A program made the position numbers and the translations under genes. The notes below the pieces were generated by a model. The model ran no database searches. It saw nothing but the letters and a program-made list of their open reading frames with translations, and had not been told where the DNA came from. Positions 7,575 to 15,735 of a stretch of DNA of 64,000 bases are shown piece after piece. The DNA is from Candidatus Poribacteria bacterium (GTDB lineage Bacteria; Poribacteria; WGA-4E; WGA-3G), in the NCBI GenBank assembly GCA_022827885.1, contig JAJEIP010000050.1:26268-90267 (forward strand). Direction: 5' to 3'. The stretch's first letter is position 1, and each line of letters opens with the position of its first letter.

Positions 7575-10500
7575 TTATCTGCTGGTCCGTTCAAAACGCA
7601 GGACACCTCGTCGTTCCGTGCCGACGTAAAACATATTTTCGTCCACAACGAGAGAAGTCACAATTCCAGAAATTTCGGGGGCAATTTGTTTCCAAATGTT
7701 TGTCTCACCCTGTAGATGATAGATACCTTCGTCGTTAGCACCGTAAACAGAATTCCCTATTGTAGATAACGATTTGATGATAATATGTTCTCCAGTTTTA
7801 TCAGTAAGCCTATCTGAAATAACCCCGTCTTTTGAGTAAAAAACCCCTTTGTCAGTTGCGATGTAGACTGTTGAACCTGCAAAGACTATGTCCTCAAAGT
7901 GCTCAACAGACAGTGGACAACTTGATGTAATGTCGTTCCAAGTGTCTCCGCCATCAAGCGATTGCATGAGATGACCATCCCGCTTACCAACATAGACGGT
8001 ACCCCCCGAGGCAGCGATTTTAAAGCCTCTCCACAACGTCTCACGGCGGAGTTGACCAGTCTCCTCTACACCGGTGTCGTACCATTCCGAGTCCCCAGGT
8101 TTCCATCGAAAGAGTTTATAGTTGTACTCCACATAGAACGTTTCATTGTTGACTGCGAGACTCCCCCACAACCCTTCCCATATCAACTCATATACCATTG
8201 GCGGGTCTGTTTGCACCTCTACCAACCTTTCAAAGAATCGGGATGCACCAAAATCAGCGGTCTTTGATAAATCATCCAATAAGGCATCAGTTACACCAGA
8301 AAAACCAACTCGAAGTTCTGGACCTGATCGCCGTTCGTCTCTGAAAATGAAACGTTTGCCCGCCAGTACTTTGTACGCCAGTCCAGATGAACTTAAAGAA
8401 GGAGGTGCTCCTGGAACAGGGATAAGGGCATTACCATCGGGAGACAACTGAAGAATAGTCGTTTCATAACTGCTTTGAATTCCTTTGGCATAGAGACCGC
8501 CATTGGCTCTTGCTATCTGCACAATTTCCGGTTGCTGCTTTTGGGGTAAAGGCCCTCTGGGGTTCACTTCCAAGTTGACAGCATCCCACGATGTGCCCCC
8601 ATCGTTCGATGTGACAAAATGTTTACCCACGTTGGCGTAAAGTGCTGTAGACCCTTTTGGTGCCTGGTCTGCCACGAAACTGACTAAATTATCAACACGA
8701 CTTTCCAGTCCGGTATGAAAGCGATGCCAGGTTTTACCACCATCAGTTGAACGATGAATCCCACTGCTGCCACCCGTATAAAATGTGTTTCCATCTAAAG
8801 CTGCAGCACATCGCACACTGAACCGCATAGGAGAAATCCCTGGAGATTCTATGGGTGTCCAAGTATCTCCAGAATCAACCGAGTGAATTACCATACCGTC
8901 ATCATTTCCGATTGCCAAGACCGTATTCCCTGTAGTAATCAACGTTATATCCGGACGGAAGCCTGTCAGATTCCAAGCGTTCATAGGTGTTACGTCTGTC
9001 CATGAATCTCCGCCATCGGTTGAGCGAAAAATCCACCATGAACGTATCTCACCCGTCCACAGTTGCTCCCAAATGTCTTCTGATGCTCCATAGTGCCTTA
9101 AAATATTCACTGATGCCGCAACATAAATCTGGTCCTCATACACCGCGAGAGAGCCGACATGTACAATGTCATCCACTGGCAGCTGGAGGGACTTCCAAAT
9201 TCCATCATCAAGGCGATAGAGTCCGAGATCTGTCCTTACAAACAACGTGTCTTGAATTGCTCGTAATGAATGAACCCCAGAATGGTCTGCCAAACGGCTG
9301 TCCAAACCAGCATTCATAGCCTTCCACGAATTGCCAGCATCATCCGACCTAAATATACCATGATTAAGGCAAAGATAGAAGGCATCTTCCATTATCATAA
9401 GTTCTCGCGTATAACCTTTTGGACAGAGACCAACAAATTCCCATGTTACCCCTCCGTCGATTGACGCAAACAATTCATGAGAGGAAATAATATAAAGTGT
9501 CCCGTCCAGTTCTGCTATGGGTATATCGCCGCTGGTATCTTGATATAGGAAGGTATCATTGACAAGTTGCCACACCTCCTCACCGGCTGGCAATTTGTAG
9601 ATACTCTCGTCCCCTATAACGGTATAGAGTGTATTTTCCGAAGTCACTGACAAAGTGCCTACTTCTCCCAATATCCCCGGTTCACCCACCTGAATCCAGT
9701 TCACAGGGTCCTCCATGAGATCGTTTGAGTGTTGGAAACCTTCCAAGGTTTCGTGGACCACAGACGTTTCCTCATTAGGCTGTTGATGAGAGGCATTGTG
9801 CTTAATTGGTGTATTGACGTTCCCGAGCTGCGTCCGAACATCGGGTTTGGATTCAATATCCAGCACAATGGGTGCTTCGATGAGTTCAACTGTCATTTCA
9901 GATGCCGCATTGAAATCGTAGGGCTGTTGGAAAAGCGATAGGTATTGACTGCTTACACCCAATATCAACAACACCACTACTAACGTGGAAACGGCAATCG
10001 TCCACGGCACGAACGGTTTGCTACCAGAAGGTGCAGCGGTTTTCAGACGCGAAATCTCTCGCATGACATTCTCCGTGAGATTCGGTGTGATCTGGAAATT
10101 GTCTAAAACCTCTCGAATCATCGGTTCCTCCTTTTTTAAACGTTGCCGCGCACGATAGAGACGATTCTTAATCGCACTTACCGATACACCCAAGAACTCG
10201 CTGATCTCTTCATACGTCATTTCACCGAGGTAATAAAGCGTGATGACAGTCCGTTCACTTTCTTGTAACTTGGCAAGCAGCTGCTGAACGACCTCTCGCC
10301 GTTTTTCTGCCGCTGTTCGCTCATTTTCCGCAATGACATATCCTGAATATGTTGACTTTTCTAACTGCTCACTGCTCGTGTTTTCCAACGGTTGTGTTAG
10401 CAAACGCTTTTTGCGAAGCCACGCCTTGCAGCAGTTCGTCGCTATCACATAAAGCCAACCTGGAAAACGCTGTGGCTCTTTCAGTGTTGAGAGTTTCTGA

Positions 10501-10670
10501 TACGCTTTCAAAAACGTATCCTGTGTGATATCCTCGGCGATGTGAAAATCACCAATTTTTCGCCACACAAGCGCATGCACTGATCTCCGATACTTTCTCA
10601 GGAGCACGGAGAACGCAGTATCATCACCTGAAAGAACGCGTTGAATGAGTTCAGCATCGTTGTTTTTCAT
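7575..10670 (-). CDS. Membrane-anchored ECF sigma factor fused to a BNR/YCF48 propeller
   Basis: This 1031-residue fusion starts with an ECF sigma-70 core: region 2 at about residues 8-80 (DITQDTFLKAYQKL, WLYVIATN) and region 4 at about 130-190 (EMTYEEISEFLGVSVSAIKNRL). A hydrophobic segment at about 223-243 (WTIAVSTLVVVLLILGVSS) is a membrane anchor. A linker leads to about 700 residues of beta-propeller with at least seven Asp-box motifs of the SxDGGxTW type. The expected topology is sigma domain in the cytoplasm and propeller outside. It heads an operon with LamG and two ABC permeases. A good Shine-Dalgarno (AGAGG) precedes the ATG. No separate anti-sigma gene is visible. The fusion could sense an external ligand, but that is inference. 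Confidence 0.85.
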   Translation of the reverse strand: MKNNDAELIQRVLSGDDTAFSVLLRKYRRSVHALVWRKIGDFHIAEDITQDTFLKAYQKLSTLKEPQRFPGWLYVIATNCCKAWLRKKRLLTQPLENTSSEQLEKSTYSGYVIAENERTAAEKRREVVQQLLAKLQESERTVITLYYLGEMTYEEISEFLGVSVSAIKNRLYRARQRLKKEEPMIREVLDNFQITPNLTENVMREISRLKTAAPSGSKPFVPWTIAVSTLVVVLLILGVSSQYLSLFQQPYDFNAASEMTVELIEAPIVLDIESKPDVRTQLGNVNTPIKHNASHQQPNEETSVVHETLEGFQHSNDLMEDPVNWIQVGEPGILGEVGTLSVTSENTLYTVIGDESIYKLPAGEEVWQLVNDTFLYQDTSGDIPIAELDGTLYIISSHELFASIDGGVTWEFVGLCPKGYTRELMIMEDAFYLCLNHGIFRSDDAGNSWKAMNAGLDSRLADHSGVHSLRAIQDTLFVRTDLGLYRLDDGIWKSLQLPVDDIVHVGSLAVYEDQIYVAASVNILRHYGASEDIWEQLWTGEIRSWWIFRSTDGGDSWTDVTPMNAWNLTGFRPDITLITTGNTVLAIGNDDGMVIHSVDSGDTWTPIESPGISPMRFSVRCAAALDGNTFYTGGSSGIHRSTDGGKTWHRFHTGLESRVDNLVSFVADQAPKGSTALYANVGKHFVTSNDGGTSWDAVNLEVNPRGPLPQKQQPEIVQIARANGGLYAKGIQSSYETTILQLSPDGNALIPVPGAPPSLSSSGLAYKVLAGKRFIFRDERRSGPELRVGFSGVTDALLDDLSKTADFGASRFFERLVEVQTDPPMVYELIWEGLWGSLAVNNETFYVEYNYKLFRWKPGDSEWYDTGVEETGQLRRETLWRGFKIAASGGTVYVGKRDGHLMQSLDGGDTWNDITSSCPLSVEHFEDIVFAGSTVYIATDKGVFYSKDGVISDRLTDKTGEHIIIKSLSTIGNSVYGANDEGIYHLQGETNIWKQIAPEISGIVTSLVVDENMFYVGTERRGVLRFERTSR

Positions 10671-11084
10671 CGGACACCTCTGAAAAAGAAAAATTTGTCA
10701 TTCCACAGTCACACTTAGTGACGCGCCGTAAAATGAAAAAGTCTCACAATTTTAAAAATGGGAACCAATTCATATAAAGGGGATTGAGATTCCGTCCTGG
10801 TGATAATCAGCGGTAAGAAGAGCTTGGAGTCGTGCGATTTGTTTTTTTCTATCTGTTAGCAGCATTATCAAACGTTCCGAGACTAAAACCCAATGCTTTA
10901 GCTTTGGGATACAGTCTCGTCCTCTTGGAAAGGACCCAAGCGTTCATTTTTCCCTTGACCTTTGGTCCGAAAGTGTGGTATAATCGGTGTATCAAGTTGG
11001 CAGACATGCATAGCGTCACCGCTGGTTGGCGTGTCGGTTTCCTACCCACTATGCAGGGGTTAAAGACTTGAGACTTGGTATACC
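10671..11084. other. Gene-free stretch: left part of the TnpB element
   Basis: There is no convincing gene. The part next to 10670 is the upstream region of the sigma/propeller gene. From about 10878 there is a long hairpin: CGAGACT (10878-10884) pairs with AGTCTCG (10913-10919), enclosing an inner near-palindrome. A promoter for tnpB follows at 10955-10984. The left boundary of the insertion could not be fixed. Confidence 0.55.
10955..10984 (+). promoter_or_regulatory. Promoter of tnpB
   Basis: TTGACC at 10955-10960 and TATAAT at 10979-10984 are separated by 18 bases. Transcription would start near 10991, about 90 bases upstream of the tnpB ATG. Confidence 0.65.
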
Positions 11085-12296
11085 ATGCGAAACACAAAAC
11101 ATAAACTTTTTCACGATATATTGTTGAAGCACCTGCATAATGATTTGGACATCATAGGGATTGTCCGAAATCACTTTGTTGCCGTGTCTCGACGCTATTA
11201 CCGTCGGTATGGTAAATCGCTTTCCTACGCGAAACTGTCGAAACACTTGACGAAACTTAAGAGACTTGAGAAATACGCATATTGGAATATCCCTTACGCG
11301 TGGAGTCTCCAGAACATGCTGAAACGCTTGGCACAAAGCTACCGCGAAATGAAGACGTTGGGTCGAGGTCAACCGCGTTTCAAGAAGTGTAAGCACCATA
11401 AAGGGATGACGTTTGACGGGACGCACTGCCCGATAGAACAGATCGCCCCGAAACAAAAGGGTGTTCGAAACCACCCGACGTATAAAATCCGTCTCAACGG
11501 ACGCTGGTATCGTTTTGCGTTGCATCGTGAGATACAAGGCGAAATCACGCGCATTCAAGTTCATAGAGACGCCCTCGGAGATATGTATATTACGCTGACA
11601 GAAGACTATACCGAAATCAAGATCGAACCCAAGACCGGTAAAGCGGAAGGGTTTGATATGGGTATCAAGGACTTTCTGATTGGCAGTGATGGTCATAGGT
11701 ATACGTCTCCAATGTTCTACAAACAGAACGCTGAAAAGTTAGCGACAGCACAGCGTGAGTATTCCCGCAAGGTGAAAGGGTCTAATAACCAAGAGAGGGA
11801 CCGCAAGACCGTTGCGCGTATCCATAAGAAAACGGCGAATCAGAGAACAGACCACCATTGGAAACTGGCGATAGAACTGTGTCAAAAGTTCGATATTCTG
11901 TTCTTTGAAGACCTGAACCTTGAAGGCATGAAACGCTTGTGGGGGAAACAGGTCTCTGACCTCGCGTTTGGTGAGTTCCTGCGGAAACTCAAGCACCAGT
12001 CTCATAAACGTATTCGCTCCGTGCTGAAAATCGGACGGTGGACTCCCACGACAAAGTGCTGTTGTGTTTGTGGACATAAGCATCAAACCCTGGCGTTAGC
12101 AGACCGTTCTTGGAGGTGTCCAGAGTGTCATACACACCTTGACCGGGACGCGAACGCTGCGGTGAACATTCTTAAGGAAGGGATAGCTTCCTTTGGCTTA
12201 GGAGTTGTAAGTCCTATTGTTTTGTTTAACAAGATCGTAGGCATCTCCGTTGAATCGCACCATCCGATTCTGAAATCCACAAGTGCTTCTGCGTAA
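11085..12296 (+). CDS. tnpB: TnpB, RNA-guided RuvC nuclease of an IS200/IS605-type element
   Basis: This 403-residue protein has the full TnpB layout: an N-terminal helix-rich and beta-barrel region, a split RuvC domain and a C-terminal zinc finger. The RuvC acidic residues all appear intact: D191 in GFDMGIKDF, E275 in FFEDLNLEGM and D353/D355 in LDRDANAAVNIL. The zinc-binding cysteines are in CCVCG and CPECH (about residues 326-348). TnpB proteins cut DNA guided by an RNA transcribed from the 3' end of their own gene. No tnpA is nearby, so mobility would need a transposase in trans. The Shine-Dalgarno is weak. The gene looks intact and has a good promoter. Confidence 0.9.
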   Translation: MRNTKHKLFHDILLKHLHNDLDIIGIVRNHFVAVSRRYYRRYGKSLSYAKLSKHLTKLKRLEKYAYWNIPYAWSLQNMLKRLAQSYREMKTLGRGQPRFKKCKHHKGMTFDGTHCPIEQIAPKQKGVRNHPTYKIRLNGRWYRFALHREIQGEITRIQVHRDALGDMYITLTEDYTEIKIEPKTGKAEGFDMGIKDFLIGSDGHRYTSPMFYKQNAEKLATAQREYSRKVKGSNNQERDRKTVARIHKKTANQRTDHHWKLAIELCQKFDILFFEDLNLEGMKRLWGKQVSDLAFGEFLRKLKHQSHKRIRSVLKIGRWTPTTKCCCVCGHKHQTLALADRSWRCPECHTHLDRDANAAVNILKEGIASFGLGVVSPIVLFNKIVGISVESHHPILKSTSASA

Positions 12297-12340
12297 CTTT
12301 TGCAGAAGCCCAAGTCTTCAGACTTGGGGTCTATCACAGC
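12200..12340 (+). ncRNA. Candidate omega RNA of the TnpB element
   Basis: By analogy with known TnpB systems, the guide RNA scaffold overlaps the 3' end of tnpB and runs to the right end of the element. Here that region ends in a perfect hairpin (12309-12328). The limits are inferred from position and the hairpin only; no transcript evidence exists. Confidence 0.35.
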
Positions 12341-12376
12341 ATAAATCTGGCTAAAAGGATATAACGTGAGCCTATG

Positions 12377-13804
12377 CTAAATCTCAACACGAACAAATGC
12401 GAGATAGGCTCCAGATAAAAGGATTATGACGAACAGGGATAGCAACATAAGATCGACTGCTGCTGTATTGAAGTCCTTACTGAAACTCAAGGTGTCTTCA
12501 AATTTCGGAATCGCCTCTAACGGGACAGGCTTCTGTGACATCCCTTCACGAACCCCGGAGATATGGAGGCTCTCCGGATCGGCTTGATCGGTGTCAACGA
12601 TGAAAACCCGATATTGTTGGGCGTAAGATTTAACGTTCTCTAAAAATTGCAAATGCCGTTCAAACCCCGTTCCGGCAAAGAATTCAAGGAGGTGCTGGAA
12701 AATGGTGACAGGTGAAATTTGGGTGATAGCACGCGCCTGACGGACCTGAGAAATCCGCTGTTTTAAACGTTCTTCGTGCAGTCGTTCCTGCCCTGCTGCG
12801 TCTTTAATGACATACTCGCCTGCCACTTGTAATACTTGGATTTGGGTCAAACTCTTATCCGGATCATACCGAAGTGCATAGTATTCGTTCTCAAGTTCCT
12901 TCTCGAGCTGGGCACTACGTTCAGAGAATCCGAGGGCAGACTTTGGCGGTGTAGAACGTCCCGCAAGCGAAACGAGCGTGCTGGGCATAAAAACCACAAA
13001 GGTGACCCAAGCCAAGAGAAGTATCACGAGACTCACTGCGCTCCGCTGCACACGTGCCGACACAAGCAAACCCAATGCAAGAAATAGGCTTATGTACAGG
13101 AGTGTAATAAAGAAAATGAAACATAGACGTCCCCAAGCCTCCGCCCCGAGGTGCACATCGTTCGACGTGGAAATGACTAAGAGGTTCACCAAGACGGCAA
13201 GTGTAAACGGAATGTTTATACTGATTAATGCCCCTAAAAATTTGCCAATCAGGACCGTGTGCCGTGGGATCGGATTCGCAAACATCAATCGCAGTGTGCC
13301 TTGCTCGCGCTCGTGGGAAACCGCATCGAAGGTGAATAGGAGCGCGATGAGACTTAAGACATAGCCGATGATAAAACTCCAATCCACTTTGGCGACATTT
13401 GGGCGGACGTTATGCAGATCCGGAGTAGCCGAATGATATACCAGAAGCCAAAAACTTTCTAAGAGCGGTTCACCTCCCTTCTCCCAACGACTGAACCCGC
13501 CCTCTACATTGCTTGGCAAAAAGGGCTCGCCGCCCTCCGCGCAGAAGCGAAGGTCGGAGGGCTTTTTGTAAAGCCATCCAGGGCCCTGCTTCGCGAGTTT
13601 ATACAGACTGTCCTCGGCATAATTTGCTAAGCGATTCTGATATCTGGTAACAGCATTGTGATAGTTCTGGACGCGTTTCGGGTGTTCCCGAAGATGCATA
13701 ATCGCATTGGTCAGCATCAAGCCAATCAGCAGCACGGTTGCAAGCGCGAATCGGAGGCTATTGAGGTTATCGTAAAGTTCGCGTTTCGTAATGTGTAATA
13801 TCAT
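12377..13804 (-). CDS. ABC-2 type transporter permease, block 2, second permease
   Basis: This 475-residue protein is paralogous to 3522-4973: the same start (MILHITKRELYDNLNSLRF against MIWHIAKKEIHHNLMTLRF), the same EREQGTLRLMFANPIPR permease motif at about residues 163-180 and the same YPVREGLSQKP-type stretch (here SGVREGMSQKP) near the end. It has about six membrane helices with a large extracytoplasmic loop after the first. Its ATG lies two bases after the stop of the first permease of this block (13807-15318), so the two are translationally coupled. No ATPase is nearby. Confidence 0.8.
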   Translation of the reverse strand: MILHITKRELYDNLNSLRFALATVLLIGLMLTNAIMHLREHPKRVQNYHNAVTRYQNRLANYAEDSLYKLAKQGPGWLYKKPSDLRFCAEGGEPFLPSNVEGGFSRWEKGGEPLLESFWLLVYHSATPDLHNVRPNVAKVDWSFIIGYVLSLIALLFTFDAVSHEREQGTLRLMFANPIPRHTVLIGKFLGALISINIPFTLAVLVNLLVISTSNDVHLGAEAWGRLCFIFFITLLYISLFLALGLLVSARVQRSAVSLVILLLAWVTFVVFMPSTLVSLAGRSTPPKSALGFSERSAQLEKELENEYYALRYDPDKSLTQIQVLQVAGEYVIKDAAGQERLHEERLKQRISQVRQARAITQISPVTIFQHLLEFFAGTGFERHLQFLENVKSYAQQYRVFIVDTDQADPESLHISGVREGMSQKPVPLEAIPKFEDTLSFSKDFNTAAVDLMLLSLFVIILLSGAYLAFVRVEI

Positions 13805-13806
13805 AT

Positions 13807-15318
13807 CTACACCTCACTCCTAACGAAAATCAGAAATATCACGATGAAAAGCGCGAGATTCATCAGGAGCAAAAGGCAGACATCTGGTAAGGCTCGCTTA
13901 GCATTCGTATTCACATCGACCCTTTCAAAAGAGAACTCGGGTAGATTGCTCCATTCCGCCGCGCCTTTGTCCGAAGAAAACCATTGTCGGGATCTAAAAA
14001 TTTCTTCGTCATAAAAATAGGCAATCACGTGTTGTCTGTAGCGTCTCGCAGCATCGAAAAAATCTTTGACACCGAGCAGGTCGGTGCCAGCCCAGGCTTG
14101 TGTTGCGGTGTCATACAACCCGACGGGCAAGAGTTTCAGATAGAGTCGCTCCACATTTGCAGGTTGAATAAAAATGTCTTCCAGTGCCGATTTTCGGATG
14201 AACCACGTTCGGTCGGCTGTGCCGACAACCTGTGTCCCGAGGAAACCGAAATAATTCTGCGCGTGCGGAATTCTTGGTTCAGCTTTCTCGTTGAGCGTAT
14301 AAGCTTCCATCTTGCTCTTGTAGGTGTACGATAGGCGATCAGGGGTCCCCCAAAGATATGCGCCGTACCACCCGCTCCCCATAATCTTAAAATGCCAGTC
14401 TTCCCCTGGCAGCGCATCAGTGGCGAGAAAGTGTTTCCGATCTCTGTCAAACGCCTCCCACATCTGTTCAATTTGGTTGAAAGCAGATGCCGAACGCTCC
14501 TGCGGTGCTTCCGGTCGCGGGACCACGGCGAGAATCATATTCGGATAGACGAGGACTAAGAATCCCCAAACGAACATGGAGAGCATCAATGCGGTTCTGG
14601 TTCGACGCGTCGCCGCCGAAATCAGCATGCCAATGAGATAGAATACGGAAAGATACACAACAGTCGTGAAAATAATTCCGCCGATCCGTAAAAGATCATC
14701 GGTGTTCAGAGAAATGGTCGGAGTTGTCATCAGTAAGATAATTGTGAGGATCAGGCTCATTAGCAATGGCACCAGTAAACAGAGCATCGCAGAGATGTAT
14801 TTAGCAAGCAGAATATACCCGCGAGGGATGGAATGCGTCAGGACCAGACGTAAGGTGCCACGCTCATATTCTCCTGCGAGGGTGGCGTAGGCGAAAATCA
14901 GTGCTAATAAACTCAGGATCACCTCAAAGATAAAAACAATATCTATGGAAACGAACATATCCATAAATGGATTATCAGAGCTATGCATTCCGGCGTCCCA
15001 CAACGATGGAACAAATGTATGTGATACCCCTACCTCGTTACCGAGTTGTTTATCGAACCCGACATTGAAAATGCTTAACGGGTTCGGGGGGCGATCCGCA
15101 AATAATTTCTCTGCCCCTGCAGAATACGTTTTTTTCTCCTGAAGCTGCCGCTGATGCATTTTGACAGCAGCGTTATGGCTTGCCAAGCGTTGCTCATAAT
15201 CCTTAATAAGCACAATGGTATTGGCAACCACAAGCAACAGCATAATTAAGACTGCTGCCGCAAATCGGAACGTCATTAAGTTGTCAAGGAGTTCTCGACG
15301 GATGAGTGTTGTTAGCAT
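13807..15318 (-). CDS. ABC-2 type transporter permease, block 2, first permease
   Basis: This 503-residue protein is paralogous to 5181-6680: N-terminal helix, loop with the PNPLSIFNVG motif (PNPLSIFSVG in the paralogue), a conserved DNPFMDMFVSIDIVFIFEVI segment and the EYERGTLRLVLTHSIPRG motif (about residues 150-167). Further helices run to about 270, then a soluble region and a last helix. In block 1 this gene follows a LamG gene. Here the LamG gene is absent and a MITE (15337-15712) occupies the space before the upstream sigma/propeller gene. It forms a likely heterodimer with the next gene. Confidence 0.8.
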   Translation of the reverse strand: MLTTLIRRELLDNLMTFRFAAAVLIMLLLVVANTIVLIKDYEQRLASHNAAVKMHQRQLQEKKTYSAGAEKLFADRPPNPLSIFNVGFDKQLGNEVGVSHTFVPSLWDAGMHSSDNPFMDMFVSIDIVFIFEVILSLLALIFAYATLAGEYERGTLRLVLTHSIPRGYILLAKYISAMLCLLVPLLMSLILTIILLMTTPTISLNTDDLLRIGGIIFTTVVYLSVFYLIGMLISAATRRTRTALMLSMFVWGFLVLVYPNMILAVVPRPEAPQERSASAFNQIEQMWEAFDRDRKHFLATDALPGEDWHFKIMGSGWYGAYLWGTPDRLSYTYKSKMEAYTLNEKAEPRIPHAQNYFGFLGTQVVGTADRTWFIRKSALEDIFIQPANVERLYLKLLPVGLYDTATQAWAGTDLLGVKDFFDAARRYRQHVIAYFYDEEIFRSRQWFSSDKGAAEWSNLPEFSFERVDVNTNAKRALPDVCLLLLMNLALFIVIFLIFVRSEV

Positions 15319-15336
15319 TAATTATACCTCCATCAC

Positions 15337-15712
15337 TTTAGATACTAAAGTTTGGACAATTTATGTTGGTTGGACGTTATTATCCTAACGTTTCTTTATT
15401 TTTCTACGAGTTTTGGGGTTGGAGATAACCGAAAAAAATACGTTTCTGTTGAACATTCACGGAGCTAAACATAGCACTCCGCTGGAGTGCGGGGACCTTT
15501 GGAGCCTTTTTCTATTGACATATCACGCCTCTGGCGTGAGGAGTCTCTTTGACGCGGGTAGCGTTAGTTTCGACATTTGCTGCATCTGGGAGTCGGAGGG
15601 GGTGTTGGCGTTTGCTCCAGCGGAGCAATATGTCTATAGCAGCCAATAGTAGCAAGTCCTGCACTCCAGCGGAGTGCTATGTCTGACAATTGTCCAAACT
15701 TTAGTTTAGATA
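15337..15712. mobile_element. 360-bp MITE with 8-bp target duplication and four iterated hairpins
   Basis: Perfect inverted ends ACTAAAGTTTGGACAATT (15344-15361) and AATTGTCCAAACTTTAGT (15688-15705) are flanked by the direct repeat TTTAGATA (15337-15344 and 15705-15712). Inside are four short hairpins of the form stem-CC-NNN-GG-stem at 15474-15490, 15524-15538, 15612-15628 and 15661-15677. Their stem sequences differ but remain paired. The outer two also form a perfect 21-bp inverted repeat (15470-15490 with 15661-15681). There is no transposase gene. It fills the gap between the sigma/propeller gene and the first permease of block 2. Confidence 0.8.
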
Positions 15713-15735
15713 GCATCTGCTACAAAATTACACGT

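Larger units (their letters stand above)
10870..12345 (+). mobile_element. TnpB-only insertion element (IS200/IS605-like, IS1341 type)
   Basis: A single tnpB gene is flanked on the left by a hairpin (10878-10919). On the right is a perfect 9-bp hairpin, CCCAAGTCT (12309-12317) against AGACTTGGG (12320-12328), with a two-base loop. Subterminal hairpins without long inverted repeats are typical of IS200/IS605 elements. No tnpA is present. The element lies between the two sigma/permease blocks and disrupts no gene. Both boundaries are approximate. Confidence 0.6.

Noticed and set aside
10832..11071. 79-codon open frame left of tnpB
   Set aside because: It spans the hairpin, the promoter and the leader of tnpB and reads like non-coding sequence.
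15413..15649. 78-codon open frame inside the 360-bp MITE
   Set aside because: It is entirely inside the hairpin-rich element; the palindromes produce open frames by chance.
15470..15681. CRISPR-like repeat array
   Set aside because: The four units are in mixed orientation, differ in sequence and lack regular spacers; they are hairpins within a MITE.
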